From an uncultured Porphyromonadaceae bacterium (lineage in GTDB: Bacteria > Bacteroidota > Bacteroidia > Bacteroidales > Muribaculaceae): DNA of 64,000 bases. Shown in pieces: positions 40,853-49,103 of the stretch. Where the stretch lies: NCBI GenBank assembly GCA_900540205.1, contig UQER01000001.1, forward strand, positions 62,001-126,000, written 5' to 3'. Positions within the stretch are counted from its first letter, which is position 1, and each line of letters opens with the position of its first letter. The notes beneath the pieces are model-generated. The model was not told the DNA's origin. It saw nothing but the letters and a program-made list of their open reading frames with translations, and made no database searches. A program made the translations under genes and the position numbers.

Positions 40853-40901
40853 ATGCACGATTCACGATGCACAATGCACGATTCACGATGGATGATTCAT
40901 G
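40853..40901 (+). repeat. Heptamer array AT[GT]CA[CT]G, copy 2
   Basis: Seven consecutive 7-base units follow the same word pattern as the array at 36461; two of them are imperfect. It directly abuts the palindromic element at 40903-40993. Confidence 0.75.
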
Positions 40902-40902
40902 G

Positions 40903-40993
40903 TAGGGGCGCAATTTATTGCGCACGTACAATGGGGCGGCCGCGTATGGCCGGGAAAATACGAGGCAGGGGCGCACGTGCTGTGCGCCCCTGC
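40903..40993. repeat. GTAGGG-type palindromic element with two hairpins
   Basis: It begins GTAGGGGCGCAATTTATTGCGC, with a 7-bp hairpin at 40908-40923, and ends in a perfect 12-bp stem, GCAGGGGCGCAC (40965-40976) with GTGCGCCCCTGC (40982-40993). The outer GTAGGGGCGCA can also pair with the final TGCGCCCCTGC. It lies between two minus-strand genes and may act as a terminator for the upstream one. Confidence 0.7.
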
Positions 40994-41023
40994 GGTGTGG
41001 GTTTGTGTGTGCGTCAGGCTGGA

Positions 41024-42193
41024 TTATTTGCGGATGAGCTGCTTGCTTACCTTGTTGCCCTGACGAACGATGTAAAGGCCGGTTGTGGGTTCTGCCACGC
41101 GGATGCCCTGCATGTTGTAGTATTCTGCGGGAGCGTCGGCGTCAACAGCCTCGATGGCTACGCCCTCGATGCCGGAACTTCCGTTGCCAAAATATTTGAA
41201 GTTGAAATCCTTGAATGCCATGCGGTTGTTGGTGGTTTTGCCATCACCATCAACGGCATCATTGATTTTGTGCATTTTGATAAGGATTTTACCGTCGTCG
41301 CCTACAGTGAATTTCTGGGTGGGGCGATATTTGTTTTCATAATAGGCATCGCGTGCGGTATTGCTCCAGATCCATCCTGAGTTGTTTTCGGGATCCAGTT
41401 CTTCTACGTCTACTTTTGTTCCGTTGATTGTGAAGTTGAGGGTTCCGCAGTCGTTTACGATGAAGCCGGTGTATTCATATGTGCCTGCAGGAGCACCTTC
41501 GATTTCCTGGTAGATTACATCTTCGGTGTCGGTTGTTTCGGGCTGGTCGCATGTGAACACCCATACATTGGTCTTGTCCCAGTTGTTGCCTTCAACCCAG
41601 TAACCGCCGCCGGCTTTTGCCGATTTGGGGTTATGAATCCACGCTTCGTCAATGGTCTTGTCGTAGGGGGAAAGGTCGTGGGCCTTGATAAGGAAAGTGG
41701 CGTTCATCGGATTGGCTTCGGTTGCGTCTTTCAGTCGTTCTTTCATCTGCTCGACAGAAAGAATCTCCCAAAGCTGCTTCTCATCGGCGGCATCGGCGGC
41801 ATCGTGGTTGAGGAACACATGGTCGTTCTCAGGATGCTCCCATGTAAGAGCTTCTCCATTGTTCACGATAGTATAAAAGCCGTCGTTGTTGGGCGAAGAG
41901 ATGGTGAATTCAAGAGCATCAGAACCATCGACAAAGCATTCGTGGTTGTTATCGATCTTGATTTGGCCATTGCCAATGGGTGTTGTGAGCTTGAAAGTGC
42001 CGTTGCCATTCTTTTCAACGGTTACGGGCAGTCCGGATTCTTTCAGGAGTCCACGGGTTCCCCACCAGGATCCTGATGCAATTTGAAGTCCGTTGGCTTT
42101 GTTGATGATGTAGCATTCACCTGTGGGAACGTCTTGTGCGAATGCGGCGGTTGACAGCGCTGCGGCTGCCAGAAAGAGTAGAGATTTTCTCAT
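41024..42193 (-). CDS. Secreted protein of unknown function with T9SS-like C-terminal tail
   Basis: A 389-residue exported protein with signal peptide MRKSLLFLAAAALSTAAFA. An N-terminal region (CYIINKANGLQIASGSWW) resembles lectin-like beta-trefoil starts. A middle beta domain (EYTGFIVNDCGTLNFTING) may bind carbohydrate. The C-terminus (AEYYNMQGIRVAEPTTG, then LYIVRQGNKVSKQLIRK) is a type A secretion module. I do not recognise a specific family. It is a single-gene unit with its own promoter at 42313-42344 and a hairpin element downstream. Surface attachment or export is inferred from the tail. Confidence 0.7.
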   Translation of the reverse strand: MRKSLLFLAAAALSTAAFAQDVPTGECYIINKANGLQIASGSWWGTRGLLKESGLPVTVEKNGNGTFKLTTPIGNGQIKIDNNHECFVDGSDALEFTISSPNNDGFYTIVNNGEALTWEHPENDHVFLNHDAADAADEKQLWEILSVEQMKERLKDATEANPMNATFLIKAHDLSPYDKTIDEAWIHNPKSAKAGGGYWVEGNNWDKTNVWVFTCDQPETTDTEDVIYQEIEGAPAGTYEYTGFIVNDCGTLNFTINGTKVDVEELDPENNSGWIWSNTARDAYYENKYRPTQKFTVGDDGKILIKMHKINDAVDGDGKTTNNRMAFKDFNFKYFGNGSSGIEGVAIEAVDADAPAEYYNMQGIRVAEPTTGLYIVRQGNKVSKQLIRK

Positions 42194-42312
42194 GGATAAT
42201 AAATTTGGTAAAATATTAGGTAATTAGGTAATAGACTAAACGGTAAGGAGAGCGAATATGGGCGCAACACAGCGCCGAATCCTTTATGTATTATGTTTCT
42301 TATTTGCTGATG

Positions 42313-42344
42313 CAAAGATAATAATTATTGCCGGAAAGACCCAA
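42313..42344 (-). promoter_or_regulatory. Promoter of the secreted protein gene
   Basis: TTG (42342-42344), a 21-base spacer and TATCTTTG (42313-42320) on the minus strand. It gives a leader of about 110 bases. Between 42194 and 42310 I see no other motif. Confidence 0.6.
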
Positions 42345-42402
42345 CAGAAATTCCGAAATATTAACATAAATTAATTGAGCGTCTCTCTGCGCTCCTTATA
42401 GG

Positions 42403-42518
42403 AACTTATCAGAGTTTATCCGAATTTATCAGAGTTTATTCGGCGGATAAGTTCTGATAAGTTCTGATAAGTTCCGATAATTCTGATGAATACGGATGGT
42501 TCTGATAATTCGGATAAG
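42403..42518. repeat. Inverted array of 10-bp units, copy 2
   Basis: The left arm has four 10-base units like TTTATC[AC]GA[AG]. The right arm has TGATAAGTTC-type units in the opposite sense, repeated at a 10-base period and decaying towards 42518. The centre is near 42441. It has the same architecture as 27411-27561 and lies between the histidine kinase stop and the promoter of the secreted protein. Confidence 0.8.
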
Positions 42519-42527
42519 GGGTGTTTT

Positions 42528-43727
42528 TCAGACTAACGGCAGGAGGATGGTGAAGGTGGTGCCTACACCCGGTTCGGAATGGCTGACGAAGATGCGGCCG
42601 CGGTGATACTGGCCTATGATGCGTTTGGCCAGGGTGAGGCCCAGGCCCCAGCCGCGTTTCTTGGTGGTGAAGCCGGGGTTGAACACCGCTTTCTGGTTTT
42701 TGCGCGAGATGCCTTTGCCGGTGTCGGTGACGGTGATGCAGGCGTTGCGTCCTTCGCGCGAGGTGACGATGGTGATTGAGCCGGTGCCTTCCATGGCGTC
42801 AACGGCGTTTTTGATGAGGTTTTCCATTACCCATTCGAACAGCGGTGCGCTGAGCCGCACGTTGAGCGGTTCGGGGCAGAGGGAGGTGGTGAGGGTGATG
42901 CGCGATGAAATGCGCGTGGCCATGTAGGATGCCGCATGGCCCACCACGGTGTTCACGTTGTCGGTCTCCATCTGCGGCTGTGAGCCGATTTTCGAGAAAC
43001 GCGAGGCGATGGTGCTGAGGCGGTCTACATCCTTGTTCATCTCGCGCACCATCTCGGGGTCGAAATCCATCGACCGCAGCAGTTCCATCCAGGCCATGAG
43101 CGAGGAGATGGGGGTGCCGAGCTGATGGGCGGTCTCTTTCGACAGGCCCACCCACACCTTGTTCTGCTCGGCGCTGCGGGTGGAGTTCACGGCGAAGTAG
43201 ACCACAAGGATGAACGCCAGCATCACAAACAGCTGGATGTAGGGGTAATAGCTAAGCCTGCGCAGCAGCTTCGAATCGTCGTAATACAGGTGTTGCAGAT
43301 TGTCGGGCGTGATTATGATGTGGATCACGTTGGCGCGTTTCTGCAGGGTGCTCAGTTTGCCGCGCAGATAGCGTTCGTTCGCAGCCGAAATTACCCATGG
43401 CGTTAGCGAATCCACCGGCTCGGGGAGGTCGAAATTGCGGTGAAGCAGGATGTGGCCGTCATCGTCGGTGAGAAGTACCGGGATGGTGTGGTTTCGCTCT
43501 ATGATGCTGAACAGGAAATCGATGTCGGATGAGGATGTTGCGTCGTCCGACATGCCTATGTCGGCAATCTGTTTGGTGGCATCGGCCCAGATCTGCATGC
43601 GTTCGCGTTCCTGTGTGGCGAGGTCGTTGACCAGATTGTTGCTCACATACAGGAAAAATGCCACGAGTCCGACCGACACGGCCAGAAACGCGGCCACTCC
43701 GAAGCGTCTGATTTCGTAGATGTTCAT
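42528..43727 (-). CDS. Sensor histidine kinase
   Basis: A 399-residue inner-membrane kinase with helices at about 9-29 and 162-180, flanking a periplasmic sensor of about 130 residues. No HAMP domain is visible. The phosphoacceptor is His201 in SKETAHQLGTPISSLMAW. The ATP-binding domain shows ENLIKNAVDAM (N box), VTDTGKGISRKN (G1) and GWGLGLTLAKRII (G2). There is no response regulator beside it, so it is an orphan. It begins 16 bases after the HAD phosphatase gene on the same strand, which may reflect only co-transcription. Confidence 0.92.
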   Translation of the reverse strand: MNIYEIRRFGVAAFLAVSVGLVAFFLYVSNNLVNDLATQERERMQIWADATKQIADIGMSDDATSSSDIDFLFSIIERNHTIPVLLTDDDGHILLHRNFDLPEPVDSLTPWVISAANERYLRGKLSTLQKRANVIHIIITPDNLQHLYYDDSKLLRRLSYYPYIQLFVMLAFILVVYFAVNSTRSAEQNKVWVGLSKETAHQLGTPISSLMAWMELLRSMDFDPEMVREMNKDVDRLSTIASRFSKIGSQPQMETDNVNTVVGHAASYMATRISSRITLTTSLCPEPLNVRLSAPLFEWVMENLIKNAVDAMEGTGSITIVTSREGRNACITVTDTGKGISRKNQKAVFNPGFTTKKRGWGLGLTLAKRIIGQYHRGRIFVSHSEPGVGTTFTILLPLV

Positions 43728-43743
43728 GGTTGCGGTCTGGTGA

Positions 43744-44640
43744 CTAAAAATCCGGAATGTCGCTGACGTCGATTCCCTCCCGTTGGGCTATGAACAGCGG
43801 TACGGCATCTTCGGTGTTCGGCCCTATCACAATGTCGGCAGCCTCTTTCACCTCGGGGAGGGCATTGCCCACGGCGACGGCCGTTGTGGCCACACGCATC
43901 ATGGGGAGGTCGTTGAGATTGTCGCCGAACACCATTGTCTCGTCGGCGCCGACGCGCAGGGCAAGTTTGCTGACAGCGTGAGCTTTCGACACTCCGGGGG
44001 CATAGATGTCGATCAGTCCGGTATCAGGCATGATTACGTCGGGATACCATGCGGTGGCGCAGTCGGTCACCTTCCGCAGTTCCTCCGAGGCTTGCTTTAC
44101 GGCTTCAACCGGTCCGATGGCGAAGAACAGCGCCACGCAGTCGAGGCGCGCCGGCTGCTGGTCAAGGTGGAACCGTTTGAGTTGCAGATGGCGGCGTTCC
44201 TGATAGAAGCTGTTCTCGCGGCGCGACATGGCTGCGGGGTGGTAGACGTTGAGAAACGAATCGCCGCTGAGGCAATAGATGAACGGCCGCAAGGACTGAC
44301 GCCCGAAAGTGTCGCGGATGCGCTCCGCATCTGCCTCCGGGATGAGCGTGCAGCTTTCGAAACGCTCGCGGGTGCGGTCCCACAGGGCGCCCCCGGTCAT
44401 AACGATGGCGGGGAGGGGAAGTTCCTGACCGGAGGGGGTGGTGTAGACGCTTTGGCTGATTCCGGCAAATAGCGGCTGCACTGTGGCCGGGGTGCGAGCC
44501 GTGGCAGGCGTGACCATCACGCCCCGCCGCGCCAGTTCGTTGAGAATGGCGGCGGAGCGCCGGCTTATGCGGCTGTCCGCACCTAAAAGGGTGCCGTCGA
44601 GATCGGTGACGTAAAGCGTTTTTTTCTTTCCTGTGTCCAT
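43744..44640 (-). CDS. Cof-type HAD-IIB phosphatase
   Basis: A cytoplasmic sugar-phosphate or cofactor phosphatase of 298 residues. The ATG at 44640 (MDTGKKKTLYVTDLDGTLL) precedes HAD motif I, DLDGT. Motif II is in VMVTPATARTP, the IIB cap covers about 80-190, and motifs III/IV are VSKAHAVSKLAL and VFGDNLNDLPMM. The last region (AVGNALPEVKEAADIV) is typical of the Cof group. The substrate cannot be predicted. Its promoter is at 44674-44681, divergent from the DEAD-box gene. Confidence 0.9.
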   Translation of the reverse strand: MDTGKKKTLYVTDLDGTLLGADSRISRRSAAILNELARRGVMVTPATARTPATVQPLFAGISQSVYTTPSGQELPLPAIVMTGGALWDRTRERFESCTLIPEADAERIRDTFGRQSLRPFIYCLSGDSFLNVYHPAAMSRRENSFYQERRHLQLKRFHLDQQPARLDCVALFFAIGPVEAVKQASEELRKVTDCATAWYPDVIMPDTGLIDIYAPGVSKAHAVSKLALRVGADETMVFGDNLNDLPMMRVATTAVAVGNALPEVKEAADIVIGPNTEDAVPLFIAQREGIDVSDIPDF

Positions 44641-44673
44641 GTGTGGTGTCCGCCGCAGGGCCGTGCGGCTCAA

Positions 44674-44681
44674 CAAAATTA
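44674..44681 (-). promoter_or_regulatory. -7 element of the HAD-kinase unit
   Basis: TAATTTTG on the minus strand lies 34 bases before the HAD start codon. The -33 region has only weak matches. Confidence 0.45.
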
Positions 44682-44789
44682 AGGAAAATCCGCGAAATTA
44701 GCAGCGGTAAGGATAATTTTTGCGAAAAACGCTCTGCTTTCCGAACCATTGTGACGCGTATGCTATTTTATTATTAGCTATTTTATTAG

Positions 44790-44797
44790 TAGCTTTG
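44790..44797 (+). promoter_or_regulatory. -7 element of the DEAD-box helicase gene
   Basis: TAGCTTTG lies 25 bases before the ATG at 44822. The upstream stretch is a duplicated TTATTAGCTATTTTATTAG-like sequence without a clear -33 TTG. Confidence 0.5.
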
Positions 44798-44821
44798 TAT
44801 GTACAAACTAAAAACAGATAT

Positions 44822-46585
44822 ATGACATTTGAAGAATTAGGCGTGAACGAACCGTTGAGGCGCGCCATCGAAGAACTTGGTTTCGAGGCTCCTATGCCCG
44901 TGCAGGAAAAAGTGATTCCCCATCTGCTGGGGCAGGAGGGCGATGTTGTGGCCCTCGCACAGACCGGTACGGGTAAGACCGCAGCGTTCGGTCTGCCGGT
45001 GCTGCAGCGCATTGATGTAGACCGTCATGTGCCTCAGGCACTGGTGCTCTCGCCTACACGTGAGCTGTGCCTTCAGATCGCTTCCGATCTGGCGGACTTC
45101 TCCAAATATATGCCCGGACTGAAAGTGCTCCCCGTCTATGGCGGTTCGAGCATACAGAGTCAGATCCGCTCGCTCCGCGAGGGTGTTCAGATTATAGTGG
45201 CCACTCCCGGCCGCCTCATCGACCTCATCGACCGCGGTGTGGTGAAGCTCGACGACGTGCACACCGTTATCCTCGACGAGGCCGACGAAATGCTCAACAT
45301 GGGTTTCGTAGACTCCATCAACCAGATTCTTGAGCATGTTCCGCAGGAGCGCAAGATGCTCATGTTCTCGGCCACGATGCCCAAGGAGATAGCCAAGATA
45401 GCCAACCGCTTCATGCACGATCCGGTGGAATTCGTGATCGGCACGCGCAACGAGGGGGCTGCCAATGTGCGCCACATCTACTATATGGTGAACGCGCGCG
45501 ACAAATATCTGGCCCTTAAACGCATTGCCGACAACTCGCCCAACATCTACGCCATAATCTTCTGCCGCACCCGCCGCGACACCCAGGAGGTGGCCGAAAA
45601 TCTTATCCGTGACGGCTACAATGCCGATGCCCTGCACGGCGACCTCTCGCAGCAGCAGCGCGACATTGTGATGAAGAAATTCCGCGACCGCGTGATCTCG
45701 CTGCTCGTGGCCACCGACGTGGCCGCCCGCGGACTTGATGTCGACGACCTTACGCACGTTATAAACTACGGCCTCCCCGAGGACACCGCCGTGTACACTC
45801 ACCGTTCGGGCCGTACCGGACGTGCCGGCAAAACCGGTGTGTCCATCGCCATCATCCATTCGCGCGAGAAAGGGAAGTTGCGCGAGATTGAGCGCATAAT
45901 CGGAAAGACTTTCGAACGCAAGGAGGTGCCCACCCCCGACCATATCATCGAGAAGCAACTGTTCTGGCTTGCCGACCGCCTTGAACGCGTGGAGGTGAAC
46001 GACGAGGAGATTGCGCGTTTCCTCCCCGGCGTGATCAAGAAACTGGGCTGGCTCTCCAACGAGGACCTTGTGAAGCGTGTGCTCTCGCTTGAGTTCAACC
46101 GTCTGCTCGAATACTACAAGGACGCACCGCAGATTGACTTTATCGACGAGAAACCCCGCAAGGAGAAGAAGCACCGCGACGACGAGCCGGCTACTAAGGA
46201 GGAGAAGGACCGCCGCACGGCATCCAAGGGGATGGAACGCATCTACATCAGTGTGGGCAAGCGCGACGGTTTCTATGCCGGCAACCTCATCGAGATGCTC
46301 AACCGCCTCGTGCCGGGCAAGCGCGTGGATGTGGGCCGTATCGACCTCATGCCTGGCTATTCGCTTTTCGATGTGAAGAAGTCCGATGCCAAGCGCGTGG
46401 TGGCCAATCTGAAAGGCGCCGACTTCATGGGCAAGCGCATACAGAGCGAGGTGGCATCGGCCGACAAGGACTATGCCAAGGTGTCCATGCGCCGCACAAA
46501 GGATAAACACGCCGACGAAGCGCCCGCGGATGCCTACGACAGTTTCGAGATGTTCAAGAAGCGTTCGCGCCGCAGCCGCCGCTGA
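44822..46585 (+). CDS. DEAD-box RNA helicase with DbpA-type RNA-binding domain
   Basis: A 587-residue cytoplasmic ATP-dependent RNA helicase. The ATG at 44822 (MTFEELGVNEPLRRAI) follows the promoter. Motifs are Q (FEAPMPVQEKVIP), I (AQTGTGKT), Ia (SPTRELCLQ), II (DEADEML), III (SAT), V (ATDVAARGLDVDDL) and VI (HRSGRTGRAG). A basic linker (KPRKEKKHRDDEPATKEEK) leads to a C-terminal DbpA RNA-binding fold (IYISVGKRDGFYAGNLIEML). The tail is basic (FKKRSRRSRR). The role is likely ribosome assembly or RNA turnover at low temperature. CsdA/DeaD-like identity is plausible but not proved. Confidence 0.93.
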   Translation: MTFEELGVNEPLRRAIEELGFEAPMPVQEKVIPHLLGQEGDVVALAQTGTGKTAAFGLPVLQRIDVDRHVPQALVLSPTRELCLQIASDLADFSKYMPGLKVLPVYGGSSIQSQIRSLREGVQIIVATPGRLIDLIDRGVVKLDDVHTVILDEADEMLNMGFVDSINQILEHVPQERKMLMFSATMPKEIAKIANRFMHDPVEFVIGTRNEGAANVRHIYYMVNARDKYLALKRIADNSPNIYAIIFCRTRRDTQEVAENLIRDGYNADALHGDLSQQQRDIVMKKFRDRVISLLVATDVAARGLDVDDLTHVINYGLPEDTAVYTHRSGRTGRAGKTGVSIAIIHSREKGKLREIERIIGKTFERKEVPTPDHIIEKQLFWLADRLERVEVNDEEIARFLPGVIKKLGWLSNEDLVKRVLSLEFNRLLEYYKDAPQIDFIDEKPRKEKKHRDDEPATKEEKDRRTASKGMERIYISVGKRDGFYAGNLIEMLNRLVPGKRVDVGRIDLMPGYSLFDVKKSDAKRVVANLKGADFMGKRIQSEVASADKDYAKVSMRRTKDKHADEAPADAYDSFEMFKKRSRRSRR

Positions 46586-46612
46586 CTACTTACACCCTAA
46601 CAGCACACTGAA

Positions 46613-47290
46613 ATGAAACGGATTATATTCATGGCCATAGTGGCTGTTGTCGGAGCCTGCATGGCCTGGGGACAGTCGGAGATGAGACTTGGCACCACGG
46701 ATATGGCAAATGCCGGTGGGCTGACGCCATCTGCTGCCTTCGCCGATGCGCCGGCGGCCGTCTTTCCCACCATCGACCGCATGACGCGCCTCGACATGCT
46801 CGACTATTTCAACAGCGGTTCGGACAAGCCGTCGAAAAACGCGCTTGCCGGAAATGCCCGCGTACTGTCGCTGACGGATTCGCAGATTAAGGTGGAGACC
46901 TCGGGCGCACAGACAGTGGAGATTTCGCTGCTGCCGCAGAAGGTGGATACACTGCTGGTGGTGGTCACCACTATAAAGACTCCGGTGGCCGACAGTTCGG
47001 TGGATGTGTACACCTCCCGCTGGCAACCGGTCAGAAACGAGATGTTCACTGCTCCCGGTCTGGAGCAGTGGATGCTCCCCGAGGCAAAAGATCAGAAGGA
47101 GGATCTGGAGAACCTCTATCCGTTCACTCTGGCCTCGGCCACTTTCAATCCTCAGGATGGAGTGCTCACACTCACCAACAATCTGGGTGAATATCTCCCT
47201 GAAATAGAATCGAAGGGGCGCGAAAAACTGCTCCACAGCTCCCTGAGCTACCGCTGGAACGGCAAGCGCTTCGACATGATTAAAAAATGA
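46613..47290 (+). CDS. DUF3256 family secreted protein
   Basis: A 225-residue exported protein with signal peptide MKRIIFMAIVAVVGACMAWG. The pattern PAAVFPTIDRMTRLDMLDY, then a beta-rich body with EISLLPQKVDTLLVVVTT and SSVDVYTSRWQPV, matches the DUF3256 group that I know only from Bacteroidetes. It begins 27 bases after the helicase gene and is probably co-transcribed. The function is unknown. A palindromic element follows in the 201-base gap to xseA. Confidence 0.75.
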   Translation: MKRIIFMAIVAVVGACMAWGQSEMRLGTTDMANAGGLTPSAAFADAPAAVFPTIDRMTRLDMLDYFNSGSDKPSKNALAGNARVLSLTDSQIKVETSGAQTVEISLLPQKVDTLLVVVTTIKTPVADSSVDVYTSRWQPVRNEMFTAPGLEQWMLPEAKDQKEDLENLYPFTLASATFNPQDGVLTLTNNLGEYLPEIESKGREKLLHSSLSYRWNGKRFDMIKK

Positions 47291-47314
47291 GATGCACCTG
47301 GCGATTTTCCTTTA

Positions 47315-47346
47315 TTGTACGGATTGAATTTTGTACGGATTGAATT
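47315..47346 (+). repeat. Tandem duplication of 16 bases
   Basis: TTGTACGGATTGAATT occurs twice back to back (47315-47330 and 47331-47346), directly before the palindromic element. Confidence 0.7.
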
Positions 47347-47352
47347 TTAATT

Positions 47353-47434
47353 GTAGGGTCGCGACCTGTCGCGACTGCAGTCTTGAAAATCATAATTGGC
47401 GCCAATAGGCAGTCGCGACAGGTCGCGACCCTAC
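47353..47434. repeat. GTAGGG-type palindromic element with 26-bp arms
   Basis: The arms 47353-47378 and 47409-47434 are perfect reverse complements starting GTAGGGTCGCGACC. The 30-base loop holds a smaller palindrome, TTGGCGCCAA. It is related in design to the element at 40903. As RNA it would form a very stable hairpin between DUF3256 and xseA. Confidence 0.85.
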
Positions 47435-47491
47435 GATATGGGCGGTGTTATGATAATCAATGAAATAACAGCGGAATATCACAAATTCTGA

Positions 47492-48787
47492 ATGGAAACA
47501 AAAGTGCTGTCGCTGCTTGAGCTTGCCCGTACGGTGGCTTCGCTTGTGCAGCGTCCCGAAACACAGAACGTATGGGTCACTGCGGAACTGCTCGATGTGG
47601 CGGTGCGCGGCGGCCATTGCTATATGGAGCTGCTGCAGAAGGACGAGCGCGGGGTGCAGGTGGCCAAGGCGCGTGGCGTAATCTGGGCCAACACCTTCGT
47701 GCGCATCGACCATGAATTCTATGCGGCCACGGGCCAGCGGTTCGCCACCGGCCTGAAAGTGATGCTGAGGGTGTCGGCGTCGATGCATCCCGTCTACGGA
47801 TTCTCACTGGTGGTGAGCGCCGTAAATCCGGAGTACACCATGGGCGACCTCCTGCGCCGCCGCCGCGAGATTCTCGCGCGGCTCAAGGAGGAGGGGATTC
47901 TCGAGCTTAACCGTGAACTGAAATGGTCTGTGGTGCCGCAGCGCATAGCCGTGATTTCGGCTCCGGGAGCCGCCGGCTACGGCGACTTCATGAATCAGCT
48001 TTATCACAACCCCTCGCATCTGCGCTTCCGCACCCGGCTCTATCCGGCTGTGATGCAGGGAGCGTCGGCTCCGCGGTCCATAATTTCGGCTCTGGAGCAG
48101 GTGGCGGCCGACAGCCATCTGTGGGACGGTGTGGTGATTATCCGAGGGGGTGGCGCCACCTCCGACCTTCAGGCTTACGAGGATTACGAGCTTGCCGCCA
48201 ACGTGGCACAGTTCCCGCTGCCGGTGGCCATCGGTATCGGCCATGAGCGCGACGTAACCGTGCTCGACTGGGTGGCCAATCTGCGTTTCAAGACCCCCAC
48301 GGCCGTGGCCGAGTGGCTCGTGTCGAACGGCGAGAATGCCCTGGCATTCCTTTCGCAGGTGGGCAACCGCATTCTGCAGTTTGCCACACAGCGCATTTCG
48401 GGCAACCGCGAGCAGCTTGCGCAGGCCGAAAGCCTGCTTCCGCTCGCTGCCGCAGGTGCGGTGGAGAAGGCGCGCGGACGCATGCGCAATGCAGCGGCAC
48501 AGCTTGCCGGACTCAGCGGACGCCGCATTGCCCCGCAGTTCACGCGTCTCGACATGACGCTGCATGCCATCACGGAGGCTTCACGCAACCAGCTGCAGAA
48601 GCGTGCGGCCCGGCTCGATGCTTTGCAGACGCTGCTTGATGCGCTTTCACCCATGGCTACGCTCAGGCGCGGCTACTCCATAACCCGTGTCGGAGGCCAT
48701 GCCGTCACATCGGTTGCCGAACTGCCCCCCGGCACCACCATAGAAACCCAGCTTGCCGACGGCACCGTCACCTCCACCGTAAATTAG
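47492..48787 (+). CDS. xseA: Exodeoxyribonuclease VII large subunit
   Basis: A 431-residue cytoplasmic subunit of the single-strand DNA exonuclease. An N-terminal OB-fold (NVWVTAELLDVAVRGGHCYM) is followed by the catalytic core with VIRGGGATSDLQAYEDYELA and PLPVAIGIGHERDVTVLDWV. A long coiled helix region and a C-terminal domain with MATLRRGYSITR complete it. It is followed after 98 bases by xseB. The gap contains a heptamer repeat array, which is odd for a two-subunit enzyme that is usually tightly linked. Confidence 0.95.
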   Translation: METKVLSLLELARTVASLVQRPETQNVWVTAELLDVAVRGGHCYMELLQKDERGVQVAKARGVIWANTFVRIDHEFYAATGQRFATGLKVMLRVSASMHPVYGFSLVVSAVNPEYTMGDLLRRRREILARLKEEGILELNRELKWSVVPQRIAVISAPGAAGYGDFMNQLYHNPSHLRFRTRLYPAVMQGASAPRSIISALEQVAADSHLWDGVVIIRGGGATSDLQAYEDYELAANVAQFPLPVAIGIGHERDVTVLDWVANLRFKTPTAVAEWLVSNGENALAFLSQVGNRILQFATQRISGNREQLAQAESLLPLAAAGAVEKARGRMRNAAAQLAGLSGRRIAPQFTRLDMTLHAITEASRNQLQKRAARLDALQTLLDALSPMATLRRGYSITRVGGHAVTSVAELPPGTTIETQLADGTVTSTVN

Positions 48788-48812
48788 AAAATAGGAATCA
48801 ACAATTACCAAT

Positions 48813-48882
48813 CGTGCATCATGCATCGTGAATCGTGCATCAACCATCGTGCATCGTGCATCATGCATCGTGAATCAAAAAA
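48813..48882 (-). repeat. Heptamer array AT[GT]CA[CT]G, copy 3, reverse orientation
   Basis: On the minus strand, two blocks of four 7-base units of the same words are separated by one variant unit. A T-rich unit (TTTTTTG) lies next to the xseB side. It ends 3 bases before the xseB start codon. Confidence 0.85.
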
Positions 48883-48885
48883 GTT

Positions 48886-49089
48886 ATGACACCGGTAAAA
48901 GAACTTACATACACCCAGGCTATTACAGAACTTGAAGGAATCCTGCGCCACATGCAGAGCGACGAGTGCGACATCGACCGCCTTGCGGCGCTCACACGCC
49001 GTGCCACCGAACTGATCGGCGAATGCCGTTCGCGTCTTGTGGCAACCGACGAGGAGCTCAAAGCCATCCTCGAAAATCTCGACAAATAA
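48886..49089 (+). CDS. xseB: Exodeoxyribonuclease VII small subunit
   Basis: A 67-residue helical protein (MTPVKELTYTQAITELEGIL). It has the family core of two antiparallel helices: AITELEGILRHMQSDECDID and LTRRATELIGECRSRLVATD. It binds XseA in several copies and regulates the nuclease. It begins right after the heptamer array, and no other ribosome-binding signal is evident. It converges with the membrane protein gene ending at 49104. Confidence 0.92.
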   Translation: MTPVKELTYTQAITELEGILRHMQSDECDIDRLAALTRRATELIGECRSRLVATDEELKAILENLDK

Positions 49090-49103
49090 CCGGCCAACCG
49101 GTT

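Noticed and set aside
44837..46510. 557-codon open frame antisense to the DEAD-box helicase gene
   Set aside because: It mirrors the helicase codons, has no recognisable motif and has no promoter; a typical shadow frame in GC-rich coding DNA.
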